A stretch of 64,000 bases of DNA from NCBI GenBank assembly GCA_964017045.1, contig OZ024794.1:48551013-48615012 (forward strand). Direction: 5' to 3'. Shown here piece after piece: positions 1-14,800 of this stretch (position 1 is its first letter; each line of letters opens with the position of its first letter). The position numbers were made by a program, and so were the translations under genes. Origin of the DNA: Omphiscola glabra. Taxonomy: Eukaryota > Mollusca > Gastropoda > Lymnaeidae. The notes under the pieces are model-generated. The model was not told the origin of the DNA. It worked only from the letters and a program-made list of their open reading frames with translations, and did not search any database.

Positions 1-59
1 AATTGTGTACTTAAAAGAATTTATATTTATTTTAGTTAATATCATTGTGATTGGCTGCA

Positions 60-1125
60 AAGCAGTGTCCTTTACACAAATGAACTTTGTGTATGAGGAT
101 TTGAGTAAGAGGCATCCATTGAACGTTTCTATGTGTCTATTTGCTTAGCTCTTGAACATTCAAAGCAAGTTTTTGTCCTGCCATACAATCCACTTGGCTA
201 AATCATTGTGTGGTCAGCTGTGTTTAGGCCAGTGGCTGCAGGGCTATCATTTGCAATATGGCGCCTTGCAGATGATCCAGCCATGAGCTGCTGCATTAGC
301 TCAAGGCAAAAATCCAATTGTGTCTTTGATCTTTGGCCAAGATGCCGTTAAGTGAAATATTTGTTGCAAACAATGAATGCGTTGATTTTGGCAACCTGAA
401 GCAGAAACCATAGAAGAGACCTCCACCATTTCCTAATTCTTCTGCCAATGGTGTGATAGGATCTTAACTGATCATTGAGATCAACACCACCCATAACCTT
501 GTTGTAATTGTAGACAGGTGTTGGTTTCTGGATATCAACACGTCCAGCAGATGTTTTTTGCAGTGTTAACATTGATGGTTGCTAATTTGTCGACAACTGG
601 CCTTTTGTCATGAAAGAAACATGCGATAAGGTTTCCAGTTTCACCTAAATTTCACTCCCAATTCAGTTGCTGATTTTTTTAGCTTCAGGTTCTTTGGTTC
701 TTTTGCCAACCTTTGTGAGAGGGTCTAATAGTCGCAGATGTATATGTGCCCCGCTGAAATAAGTCCTCGCCAAGCTTGACGCTAGTGAAATAATTGTCAT
801 AGAAGAAATGGTGATGCTTGTCAAAATAAGGCTCACCCATTGCAAAGACAACATGATATCCCAGGCCATTGGGCATGTTTACAGCAGATTTCCCAGTAAA
901 ACATTGAAATTAAACAAATAACCATGTGGATCAGCAGCACACCACAATTTAATGCCCCATGGAGTAGGCTTATTTTTAATGTTTTGTTTGAAAATTTAAC
1001 ATCCTGTATAAGCCACCATGGCTTCATCAATGGAAGTCTCCTTCTCTGGTTTCATACTTGTAAGGGATTTTCCAGGACGGTGTCAAATAGAGGTCGGACT
1101 TTAAAGGTAGTTGCCAGATATGACT
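60..1125 (-). pseudogene. piggyBac (PGBD-like) transposase fossil
   Basis: Read on the minus strand, this is a broken DDE transposase of the piggyBac superfamily. In order from the right edge it shows KVRPLFDTVLENPL, then a frame change, SIDEAMVAYTG (the catalytic Asp motif), a stop, a WGIKLWCAADPHGYL block, a one-base frameshift near 890, then GLGYHVVFAMGEPYFDK and FYDNYFTSVKL, a further frame change, and MGGVDLNDQLRSYH followed by a Cys-containing C-terminal tail down to about 60. At least two stops and three frame changes make it dead. It lies antisense in the HSPA9 intron that precedes the exon at 1534. I did not identify its TIRs or TTAA flanks. Confidence 0.85.
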
Positions 1126-1533
1126 GTTAGGGGATTGATTATGTTGTTTTTTTATAAGCCATTGGTTCATTTAACAATTTGTTTCTTCTTTATAACATGT
1201 TGCTAGTTAACTCAAGGCTTACAGTACATTATTTCATTTAATATGCAATGGTTCTTTTTTTTTTTTTTTTCAATGGATCCATACTGATATAATATTTCTA
1301 GAAATCATCCCATTTATTTGAATATTGGATCCATAGTAAGTTACTGTTTCTAGAAATTATCTTGTTTATTTTAAAATACTCATGCTGTGATGTTTATTTT
1401 TCGTCAACAGTATTACACAGTAAAATGGTGACAAGTTTCTCTGAGCATGAGTTAATGTTACGTTTGTTTATATATTTATAACATTTTGATGAATTTCTTT
1501 GTGTTACTGTTAATTTTAATTTTCCTCCATTAG

Positions 1534-4472
<2,939 letters not shown>

Positions 4473-5480
4473 TGAGGAATGTGTTAGAGATGTCAGATAA
4501 GTTGATTAGTTGCACAGGTTTGTTTATTTGTCAAGGCTGTATAGAAAATTTAAAGTTAAAAAAAAACAAAATCATCTAAATTTTTGTTATGATTTCATGT
4601 GTTACATTTTCACTTCAGAGGCTCTTGCTTGCTTCTAATACAAATATGAGTTCATCAAAGAAATTTTGATATTACTAAAGTTTTGATCAAATGGGGTCTG
4701 AGCTAAGATATGTAGAACTTAATGAACGACAGCAAGTTTTTATTTTTATTGAAAAGTAACATTGGAACAAGAACATGAATGATAGTAATAAATACAAGTG
4801 TAGCACAATAGTGTTCTAATTTTTCAACCTGTCTGTTCTGAAACAATTGACAGTAATATTTTAAAGTGATTATTGATCACTTGTTAAAGCTTTAGAATTT
4901 ATACATTAAATCAAGTTTTAAGAGGAGATGAAGTGTTGACTAATTATTTGCATAGACCTTGACTGATGGACCATATGACTGCAGCAAGTCACAGGCAAAG
5001 GGTTCACTACTTTTTGTATTTGTATTTTTTATAACGTTTGGATGCCACTGATGTCTGAATGTGACTGTGCAAAGATGTAGAGCATAAGTTGTTTCATAAT
5101 GAATGCATGTATTTTATCAATGATCATTGCTTAGTTTCCATAGCTCCTCATGTGAGATTCATATGTTGTTATTGGTACCAGGTACTTGTACCATGTTATG
5201 TGTGTAACAGATTTACTTCTATGTGTGTGTATAGAATGGAGACTTCATTTGTTGTTAGTAATTGATAAACAGAAATACCAGCATTTTGCACAAGTTTGAT
5301 AATAGATCTTTCCTTGCAATTTAAGTGGTGAATTACCAATTTTGGGGGCATTTTTCATGTTCTTAAGAATTGTCCAAAAATGTTTCATTATTATTGTGAT
5401 ATTTACAGAAAATAAAATAAAACAGTTCAAATTTTTGTTTTTTTAGAATTGTGTCAATAATTCTCTGACAAATAAAGGAA
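4473..5480 (+). other. HSPA9 3' UTR with alternative poly(A) signals
   Basis: AT-rich non-coding sequence after the HSPA9 stop. AATAAA hexamers occur at 4787-4792, 5411-5416 (with an overlapping near copy) and 5471-5476, which suggests a short and a long 3' UTR. No other gene is visible. The exact cleavage site cannot be read from sequence. Confidence 0.6.
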
Positions 5481-6590
5481 TTCTATGTTAATGAGTGTCT
5501 ACTGCTTTCTTCAGCTGGTTCATTTCAAACTATATAAATTATAAATAAGAAGATCTGTAATTTGTGCAACCTCAAGTTAAGAAACACTGATAAAGATGTC
5601 CCCTATTCAACACACCTGAACAAGGGACATCTGAATAACAAAATTCACAATTAGTAACTTTATTAGTCAATATTGCTATATTTAACGTAAACTTAAGTGG
5701 CATAACAATAAGCTCGTCCTTAAAATTTAATACAACAAGAAATTTGGATCTCAAAACTTTTAAAACCGTCCTGCTGCTTGATTTTTGGCTCTTGACTGAG
5801 TTTTCCGACCACTGTAAAATGGATATTAAGCTAGGGCAAAAGCTTACCCTCAAGGGTGACACAACACTAGAATGAACATTGTGTACATCACACTGGTGCT
5901 GAATTGAAGATGTCTTTGATCATAATTTTGGCACTCGCCAACCGAAAGTTTGAAATTAAAATGCAACCTCAAAATTATCTGAAATAAACAACAAATTCAA
6001 GTATGCGCCAAAATGCACCCTTGCATTTTTAGTTTGCCCGACTGTCTTTAGCACCCTACCCTAAATTTCTGCCCCCCTCCACTCACGCTGATCAATGGTA
6101 AAGTATGGTGTTGATTATAAGCTTGTGCCAGATGATTACGCTGAGGCACACCACAAACGTAGTGAATTCAGATTATGTATGGCACTAGAAGCCATAATGC
6201 TTCACACAAAACCTTAAAAATGTCCTTCCCCGTTCAAATAGTAAAGAAACATTGAATTTAAGTATACCGTACCCAAAAAATAAACCTTGATTTTGAAATA
6301 ATCAAAAATTTCCTGGGTGCAGGCTCTCCAGACTCCTTCACCGATAAATATTCATCGGCACTCTCAATTTCCGCCCTCCTTCCCGATGAAAATGATCGCC
6401 AATTTTTGGTATCGATAGATACACTGCCTAGTTGTGCAGCTATTACTGCCGCCATGTCCGGGTACATATTTTTGCCATCCTCCCTTTCATGATACAAACT
6501 CTGCAGGTGTTCGAATATGCCACACCTGCATATAAATAAAAAGTGACACCTCGGTGGACTACCCCATCAGCCCTATTTCGACGCCACTAG
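5481..6590. other. Intergenic DNA without a recognisable gene
   Basis: No known family is recognised. A 79-codon minus-strand ORF at 6258-6497 has a plausible splice acceptor upstream (ctgcag near 6504) and fairly balanced composition, so an exon of an unknown gene is possible but unsupported. The rest is unremarkable AT-rich sequence. Confidence 0.4.
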
Positions 6591-6766
6591 CAGTGGCGTA
6601 TCTACAGTGTTTGGCGTGAGGGGTCAAGATTCACTTTTACTCCCCCCTCCAACTCTGAAACTGATTATTTTCAACCATTAAATACCATCATAGCCCATTC
6701 TCCCCCTCCTGCTAGTCTGGCGCCCGGGACATATGCTCCGTCTGCCATCCCTTAGCTACGCCTCTG
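6591..6766. mobile_element. hAT-type MITE, CAG(A/T)GGCGTA family, copy 1
   Basis: Short element starting CAGTGGCGTA and ending TAGCTACGCCTCTG, the near inverted complement. The interior carries the family's 'cgcccgggacat' and 'gtgaggggtcaag' blocks. The flanks GCCACTAG and GCCAATGA may be a decayed 8-bp target duplication. Non-coding and non-autonomous. Confidence 0.7.
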
Positions 6767-7085
6767 GCCAATGACACAACCACCCCCTCCCCCGAAAATT
6801 TGAAATCCCCCCCCCCCCCCTTTTGAAAGAAACAGTTGAGTGAGGGTTATAACATTCAAATATAATATGGGCATGGGAGAAGGTCACACAATGTGGACTG
6901 CCTAGGGGCTGGGTCACTTAGAATTTATTTTTTACAAGCCGCTATTGTTCGTTTGTAATCAGATGATTTTATTAGTAAGCTTTCTGAAAACATATCTTTC
7001 TCTGGGAAAGGCAGGGACATGTGTTATACATGAATTTTGTAAATGAGGCAAACTTCTCATTCTGTAAGTGTAAGCGTCTTTATGT

Positions 7086-7255
7086 CGGAGGCGTAGCGCA
7101 GGGTGGCAGATGGCACCGGGCGCCAGCTAGTTGGGGGCGCCAAAATGTGCTATTTCACTGATGAAAATAATTGGGTTTGTGAAATGAGAAAAGAAAAGGG
7201 GGCGCTTTAAGATGAATCTTGTCCCAGAGCGCCAAACACTCTAGCTTCGCCTCTG
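7086..7255. mobile_element. hAT-type MITE, CAG(A/T)GGCGTA family, copy 2
   Basis: Begins CGGAGGCGTAGC and ends GCTTCGCCTCTG, with a perfect 8-bp target duplication CTTTATGT at 7078-7085 and 7256-7263. The paralogous site in duplication copy 2 (about 23460-23467, CTTAATGT) is empty, so the boundaries are well supported. Confidence 0.88.
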
Positions 7256-8294
7256 CTTTATGTATTTAAATATTGGCATGGATTCCACATTTAGAATTGT
7301 TTTATTGTAGGATGCAGAAGATATGAAAAATATTTTAGATTTTTTTTTTTAAAAGGCGTTAAAATTTATTTGGCACGAACTTCCTTTTGCTGAATGAACC
7401 AGAAAACAGCCGGCCTACATTTTGGGTTCTAACAGTGTGAGTTATAATTAACAATAAACGTATTTCGGTTTTCCATTGGTTTTGTTTGGATTTTTTTTTT
7501 CGTTGTGGAGTAAGAGAAAGCAGGAGCAGGATTCACCTCATATTTCCAGAAGCATGACGTAGTTTCTTTGCCGACTCATTAAAAAATGTGTCTATTTATC
7601 ATCGTGACATAATCTCTAACGCGTCCTTTGGCCAATGCTAATTTACTACCAACGGCCATCCATCAAGCTTTCGACCATGTTCACGTCACGAGTAAAAAAA
7701 AAAATAGAAAGAAAACAAGAAACATAACTAATGCAAACATTTGGGGGTCACAGATTGTTTTTAAAAAGGGGGGAAATTTAGCGAAACAAAAATGCCCTCC
7801 TTACCGTTTTATCTCTCTTAAAAGAAAGATAACTCTTGCCACAGATTTGTTTCATTATTTTTGCTTGATTTTTGCTTAAAACAAAAGAAGTTGTTGGCAA
7901 TGGCATACGAAAAAAAAAGGGGGAAAGGTGGGGAAGGGGGGGGGAGACATTTTGATTAAGTCTTTGAGATTTGTGAGTCAAAGAAATTGGACATGGAAGA
8001 TAAAACATCAACGACCTAGATAGTAGCGTTTTTTAACAATTATTTTTGTCTCCTCGATATTTCCTGTTGTCATGCCAGGGTACGGATTCTCAAATTCATC
8101 GCCCGCTTCCCGCAAGTGGCCCCCCCAGGGCAGGGGTGTCTCCAACCATAACATCCTACCCAGAGGATATAACTGCATGGAATTGGTCTTTTACATTTCT
8201 GTAGTTATGTGTTGTTTATCTTCAAAATCAGAGACCACAACTAGTAGTGATTTCTGTTTAATTCTATATTTTGGTATTCATTTTTCAACCATTT

Positions 8295-8584
8295 GTCTGT
8301 TTGGATGCTGTTTGTCTATTTGGATATTACTTGTCTATTTGGATATTGTTTGTTTATTTTGGATGTTGTTTGTCTATTTGGATATTGCTTGTCTATTTGG
8401 ATGTTGCTTGTCTATTTGGATATTGCTTGTCTATTTGGATGTTGCTTGTCTATTTGGATATTGCTTGTCTATTTGGATATTTCTTGTCTATTTGGATGTT
8501 GCTTGTCTATTTGGATGTTGCTTGTCTATTTGGATATTGCTTGTCTATTTGGATATTGCTTGTCTATTTGGATATTGCTTGTTT
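8295..8584 (+). repeat. 19-bp minisatellite (about 15 units)
   Basis: Tandem units of GTCTATTTGGATATTGCTT with a second variant (GATG for GATA) interspersed. Because 19 is not a multiple of 3 and the unit lacks stops in the plus frames, all three plus frames stay open here. This produces long spurious ORFs, the largest at 8072-8686. Duplication copy 2 has only about two units (near 23986). Confidence 0.95.
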
Positions 8585-8689
8585 AGTCTTCTGTACCTTC
8601 CAATCATCTCGATAACTGATGCCTCTCTTCTAAGATTTAGTGGCTCAATATTAGATTTCACATGCTGCTGTTGGGGTAGTTCTTAGACC

Positions 8690-9715
8690 TCCCGAGATGA
8701 ATGGACTGTCTAGGTTTCTACTATTTTTATAGAGTCCTGTACTGTCTTGTTGTAGCGCAAAGCTGTATTCCATCAGTGATCTCAGATATCTTATGTACAT
8801 CTGGAGCGTAGTGTAATCTTGTCACTGCCCCACGAGGTACTGGGCGGCTTTTTAACAAGGTTTAGCCGTCTTGTTGACTTTTCTTTCAAGTTTTGAACAT
8901 GATTTTGAAAATTGAGTTGCCTATCTAACTGGTCACCTATACATGTTGGGTTGTCTTCTTTTTTGGAGAATTGTGTCTTGTAGAGATAGTGTGATGTTCT
9001 CTTTGGCTACCTTGTGACTTTTAGTAAAGAGCCAGTATACCGACTTTGTGTTTTTAACTTTCAGTTTCCACTTTTCACAGTATGTACTGAGCCTGATCAA
9101 GTCTTTGTTAAGAATTACTGAACTTATAACTGTGTGTCGGCAAGTATGCCACATCACAAGGTCACCTGCGTAGTGTGCCTATTCCACCTGTAGCTCGTCC
9201 GGTAGGTCGTTAATCATAAAGAATAGGGTACAACTCAGTGACGAACCTTGTAGAAGCCCTGCTTCCAGGTCACACTTTAATGAAGTTGCATTTTTTTTAA
9301 ATATTTGTTTGGAAAGTCGGATCAGTAAGAAATATTTTAACCATTTGTATATCTTGCCATTGTTTAACTTCCAGAATAAGCCTTTTCTCCAGACTCTATC
9401 CCACGCCTGCTGGAGGTCGACTTAGACTGCTGTTGTGTGTTTTTTGTTCTTGTTGTTATTGTTGTTGTTTTTGTTATTTAAGCCAGCTAAATTCCTTTGG
9501 CTCCAGCGGAAGAGTTGATCAAGAGTACGCTGTCCAACTCTGATGCCAGCTTGGTGTTTATTAAGGGATGATGTTTTTTTCTAACCACCAACAGAGGCGT
9601 TTTTTAAAATTATATTCTTTCTGTCTTTTTTTTTTACTGCTGGAGGTCAGGGATATCGGGCTGTAGCTTTTAACATCGTCTGCAGCCTTTTCCGTTTAAT
9701 ATTGGTGTCACCACT
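8690..9715 (-). pseudogene. LINE reverse transcriptase relic (duplication copy 1)
   Basis: Minus-strand remains of a non-LTR retrotransposon RT, in several frames. From high to low coordinates: TPILNGKG..., LNKHQAGIRVGQRTLDQLFR, motif A VDLQQAWDRVWRKG, motif B as LLQGSSLSCTLF, motif C decayed to YAGD (normally YADD), then CEKWKLKV and a thumb region ending near the serine-rich STSWGSDK block. Frameshifts and stops are present throughout. Motif style suggests a jockey/I-like clade; the clade call is tentative. A second decayed copy is at 24110-25320. Confidence 0.75.
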
Positions 9716-11881
9716 CTTTTTAAAAACATAAAACAAGAATTAAAAACCAATTAAAATAGTAAAAAAAATATTTGCACTTGTTAGTTAGCACTTGTTAGTT
9801 AGCACTTGCTCTTTCAAACCTTTATTAAAATCAATTTAATTTAGTTTTAAATTAAAACTTACAATTCCTTACAGTGGAGTCTTCATCATTTTGCAAGTCT
9901 TTGACTTTGTCTCGTAAACTGGAAAATGATGAGACAGTGGCACGTCATTTGTGATTTAGTATCATTAGAATATTATAAGATTTGCATACAGTAAAACGAT
10001 GACTAAAGCTGCTAGGAAATAGTGAAGGGGGAAATAACTCTTGGGCCTATCAACTTTCCACTGCCTTGAAATACCGGTACTCCAAGGAGTTGACCAGATT
10101 TTCCCTGAGCAGGGGCCTTTCAGACCTTGCCAACACCACGTCTGGTGTTCAAAGTGACATACTAAAAGAACATAAACTGGTGGGGGATCATGAAAACAAA
10201 CAGAAATAGCAGCTTTCTTTTTTAAAAAAACACACACAAAAAAAACAACGATTCAACGATTAAATAAAAATAATTACAACAACATTAATGCGGTTACCTT
10301 ATACATAAATAGTTATAATTCTAAGCATGCACTCAGCACTTACACACGCTTTAAAACAACTACCATACCGGCATTGACTTTTTTATTTTGGAATTAACGA
10401 GTAACAGGAAGATAGTGATTGTATTGGTCGTAAGACAGAGTTTAATCTATATTTCTGAAAGAAAGATGGTAGATATTGACTATACTTGATGGTACGTGTA
10501 CTTTTTTGTATTTATTTTACTTGTTTATTTACTTTTTTAAATGTCGTTTTTCGATAAGGCCCTACCTATTTTTTTAAGACCCCTCCAATTTGCGACCTCG
10601 TTTTAATGGCAATTTAAAGACGGAGGTTTTACTGTATTTATAAAATAATATTTTGTTTGTAAAAAGGAACAAACGGTCTTTAAAATTTGAGACCCCCTGG
10701 ATTTCAAAGGCCATAGGCTTAAGCACACGTAGGGATCATGCACGCATTACATAACAAAAAACGTGACTTTCACACCACCACCACCCCCCCCCCCCTATTA
10801 TATAACATTTCTAGCCACACACACCCCCAATAAAACAAGGTGAATAAAATTAAATTTTAAGCAAAAATCCACCTCACATAACACAATATAACAAAATGAT
10901 AAAACACTCCACCCCCTACCCCCCCCCCAACCACCCTTTTCGTTATATAATTTGTGCACGGTCTCTTAACCTATAAGGAAATATGGTCCTGCTCATGACC
11001 AAACGAATCACTCTTACGAGACCTGTCAGATAGTCATTGTTTGAGAATTTGATAACCCTTGCGCTAAGACATGCTGGGCAATTTTTTCCGTGCACTATAA
11101 ATACAAAATTTTCAGAAGGAGACCTCAGCAGAGACGTAGCGTCAGACCGATAAGAAAACATCGAGTAGCAATGGTAATCTGAATCTGAAGGAACGAATAA
11201 GGTAATGTGCTCTACACAAGTGTAGCCTACAATTGTAGTTGACATTTACATTTGTGAACGTGCTTACATGAATGTTGCTTTATAACAATTACGTATAATT
11301 ATAGTATAGTATACTCAGCTAATGATTGGTTAGCTTTTAACAAATTCAAAATTAAGCTTTTAAAAAGAATAAATTATATTATTTAAAAGCTCTCGTAATT
11401 ACATTAATTTTTTACTTTAATTTTTTTGATAATGTCATTTTAAAAAAAAGAGATCACCGAATGCTGTTTAAAAAAAACAAAATAAAACCGACTAAGTTAA
11501 ATACAATTTAACGGTTAATTGACAGAACATTGGATATTTCTCTCATGTCCTGAACCCCTTCGACCAAAAATATGAAATCAAATTATTTTGTGAAGGAAAC
11601 CTTCACCAAAAAAAAATATATATAAAAAAATGAACCCATGTACCGTTGACAGCCAAGTCATGCTGCATCGCATTGCTTGTTTGATATTATTGTATTGGGG
11701 CCCTTAACACTAATAGATAAGGGGTATGTGTTGTCTTTTCTAATCACAAATACTTTGTATAATATGAATGAGATAAAATATACAATTGTCTACTTCAGAC
11801 ACAGGATCAGGGCTGCCGTTGCAAAATTATAAGTTTAACAAAATTATTTCCCCTGCTCGCCGAGTCACCGCAGACTCTGCC

Positions 11882-14800
11882 ATGGAGCTGTCCAGCTTGC
11901 TGTTGTTATCATGTGCTTTAGTTGTGAGGTGCGGTGGACAAGGGATACCTATGATTCGACCTATTGTGTACAGGTGATTAGAATGTTTTATTATACCACC
12001 CTCCCCCTCCCCCACGCTTCTCTGTTTCTAAGTTCAAAAGCTTTGTCATGTGTCCACATAAATTTCCGTTTATAAGACCATTGTGGCAAAATAAAGTGAC
12101 AAAAGGGTTGGAAAAATGTGCATAAGTGTTTTTTTTTTTTTTTACTAGAGTAAAATTGATTTAATTTTAAAAAAGACAGTATTTTTTTTTCAGATATATT
12201 ATACCCTATAATATTGCAGTAGGTGGGTAGATGGTGTGTGAAGGTGGGTGGGAGGGGGGTGTCAGGTCCTCTGTGTATGCGGTTGTGTGGTGGGATTTTT
12301 AAAAAAAAACATTCTTTCAGTTGGCTCAAAAGAGAAACAACGTATTCTAAAACATTGGGTAAAACTCGGCAACCCTTGTGACAGAAGAGATTTGTAACTC
12401 GGCAACCCTTGTGACAGAAGAGATTTGTTACAAACAATATATTTTCAAAAACTATTTGGCTAATATAATAATGTATCACAATCTTCTTGATACAAACCTC
12501 TTGCTGCTTATTTCTTGGCTCCTCAAACTTCTAAAAAAGAGGGGGGAGTGCGTGGACACAGTGTTTTTAATAGATGGTTTGTGGGGTAGCGGCCAACTTA
12601 GGCGGCACTTTTTCGTCGAAAAATGGGGGAAGGGTGAGGAGAGCAAACCCTAAAAACTGACGCTACTTGAGGGACTGACGGGAAAGTAATTAATCTAAAG
12701 CAGAGAGCGTGACCCTGACCGATACCGTGACCGAGACCGTGACCGTGACCGAGACCGTGACCTCATTCATTCCTTTATTGCAACATTTCGTTCAATCTAT
12801 TTAAATTGTCCAATATTTTTGGTGACTGAGGTCCTGTTATTATGTACTGGACTGCTGGTCAATGGATCTTCTCTTAAACCAGCGCTGATCTCACTCTCCT
12901 GCATTCCTTGTACACCATGAAAGCAGTCGCGGAGGAAAAGCAGTCGCGGATCTCGTGCACACACCACTAATATATCTATATATAGGCTTACTTCGAACTG
13001 ATCTCGACTCTCTAAATTATCATCTTTTACCATACAGACTTCCCGCCCCGCCCAAACTGACCGGTCCACTGTCCAGCAACACGGCTCTCACAAATGCCGA
13101 GAAAGTTCATAAGAATTATATTAAAGGGCCAAGCTCTTTTGTCAACCATGATGGTACGTTTTATTGTCTTTTAAACATTTCTAAAGGGTTTCCCACAGTT
13201 GTAAGAATCTTGTAGACTCTGGCGATCTTAAGTTTACAATGCATGTACAATTGATCTCCTAATATTTAGTTCTTATGAGATTTTGTGGGGTGTGTTAATA
13301 TTTTAGAAAACTTCTCAAGTCTCCCATGAGACTAAATGCTAATCAAGATGTCTCCTCTCCTCTTCTCTCTACCTTACCCCCGTAGTCACTTACAAGCTTT
13401 CAAGCTCGTATATTTGCGTCCTAAGATAAGACGATCCATTGAAAATAAATCTATCGGCTGCTAAAATTGAAGCCTGTATCGTATTTATTTCAAACAGGTA
13501 ACCTGTATGCGGGGACGTTTGATAACAAAATTTATCAGATGGCCGCCTGCCCACCTCGTCTAATCGCTAATTTGTCTCCCCGTGGATGCCGTAAGTAACC
13601 CTGGGGGAGTTATCCTTCCTCTAGGCTTTAACATAGGATGAGTAAAAAAAAAAAAATTTTTTTTTAAAAAAATAACGGTCGTTTGTTTCTCGTTTGTCTA
13701 CTTTACTTTCATTACTATGCAGGTTTTCTTTTTATAGTTTAATCAAATACAATTAATATGCTAAAGATTATAGTTGATGTATTGTTTCGCTTGGTGTCAT
13801 TTGTCTTTAAATAGGAACATGAACTATGTTTGTTTTCTTCTAAAAAACTTCAAACATTGTTTTTTTATGTTCCTTATTGCTAATTGTTCGTTGACTAAAT
13901 TGTTGGTCAATCTGTGCATTATTTTTATTTAGCGTATTTTTGTTAGTTATTTTACTCAAAATTAAATATTAAAACAAAAAACTAGTGACATGGAATTTTT
14001 CTGCATTTTCCAGAAGGTGTCAAGTCTTGCGGCCAGCTGCTAAGCTTGAGACGGGACCCCGTGACAGGATTGTTGATAGCCTTGGACACGTACAGGGGAC
14101 TCTTCAGCGTAAATCCCAACACCGGTGCGAATGAAAAGTACAAAGAGCTGTAATGTGACATACACGTGACAAGGACGTGAAATATTTTTAAACCTTGCAC
14201 TTAGCACTGTCCCCATCCCCCCGGGGCCAGGCTTGATTTATATCATGTAAATTATTTACATTAGTAGAGTTAAGCAGCCGCATTTTTTGGAGTAAGGGTT
14301 AAGCCGAGCATAAGTCTAATATTTAACATTGTCCAGTAGCTTCACCTCGTCCAACAGCCCCAATTTATCACGGCCCTTCCCACACATAAGGTTATAAGGC
14401 AGTGGTTCTCAACCTTTCTACTGCCGCGACCCTTTAATACAGTTCCTCATGTCGTAGCGACCCCCAGCCACAAAATTAATTTCGTTGCTGCTTTATAACT
14501 GTAGATGATATGTGTTTTCAGATGGTCTTAGGCGACCCTTGGGAAAGGGCCATTCGACCCCTGAAGGGGTCGTGACCCAAAGGTCGAGAACCGCTGTTAT
14601 AAGTGATCTCAAGTGGGTACGATTTCACTGAGCATCCGACAAGGGCCGTCAAAAATGGGCCCTGGCCCTGGTACTGGAGGCAATCTGGGCCCAATGACAG
14701 AAAAAAATAAACAACGTTAACAGAGCCCTTCCCTCCTCCTCCTGTTTTTTTTCTGTTAACGTTAATTTAAAGTTAATTGTGATGATCGATAATGGCTTGT

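Larger units (their letters stand above)
7045..12935 (+). repeat. Direct segmental duplication, copy 1
   Basis: This region aligns in the same orientation and block order with 23431-27715. Matching blocks are 7045-7664/23431-23863, 8540-9720/23986-25320, 9725-9985/25490-25730, 10670-11380/25770-26690, 11480-12020/26760-27210 and 12200-12930/27390-27715. It holds a LINE relic, the upstream region of the APMAP-like gene and its exon 1. Copy 1 has private sequence at about 7665-8290 and 9990-10660. Identity varies strongly: about 99% by eye around 11146-11370 and over exon 1, and much lower elsewhere. Confidence 0.85.

Noticed and set aside
5572..5862. Minus-strand ORF of 96 codons after HSPA9
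   Set aside because: No signal, domain or splice context; biased composition of an AT-rich 3' flank.
6258..6497. Minus-strand ORF of 79 codons with balanced composition and an upstream acceptor
   Set aside because: No recognisable family or partner exons; kept only as a note under the intergenic entry.
8072..8686. Long ORF of 204 codons and overlapping ORFs rich in CLFGYCLSIW
   Set aside because: Created entirely by the 19-bp minisatellite, which lacks stops in the three plus frames; no conservation in copy 2.
10943..11245. Minus-strand ORF MSTTIVGYTCVEH..., also at 26268-26549
   Set aside because: Shared because the DNA is a recent duplication; the frame diverges as soon as nucleotide identity drops, so it behaves as non-coding upstream sequence.
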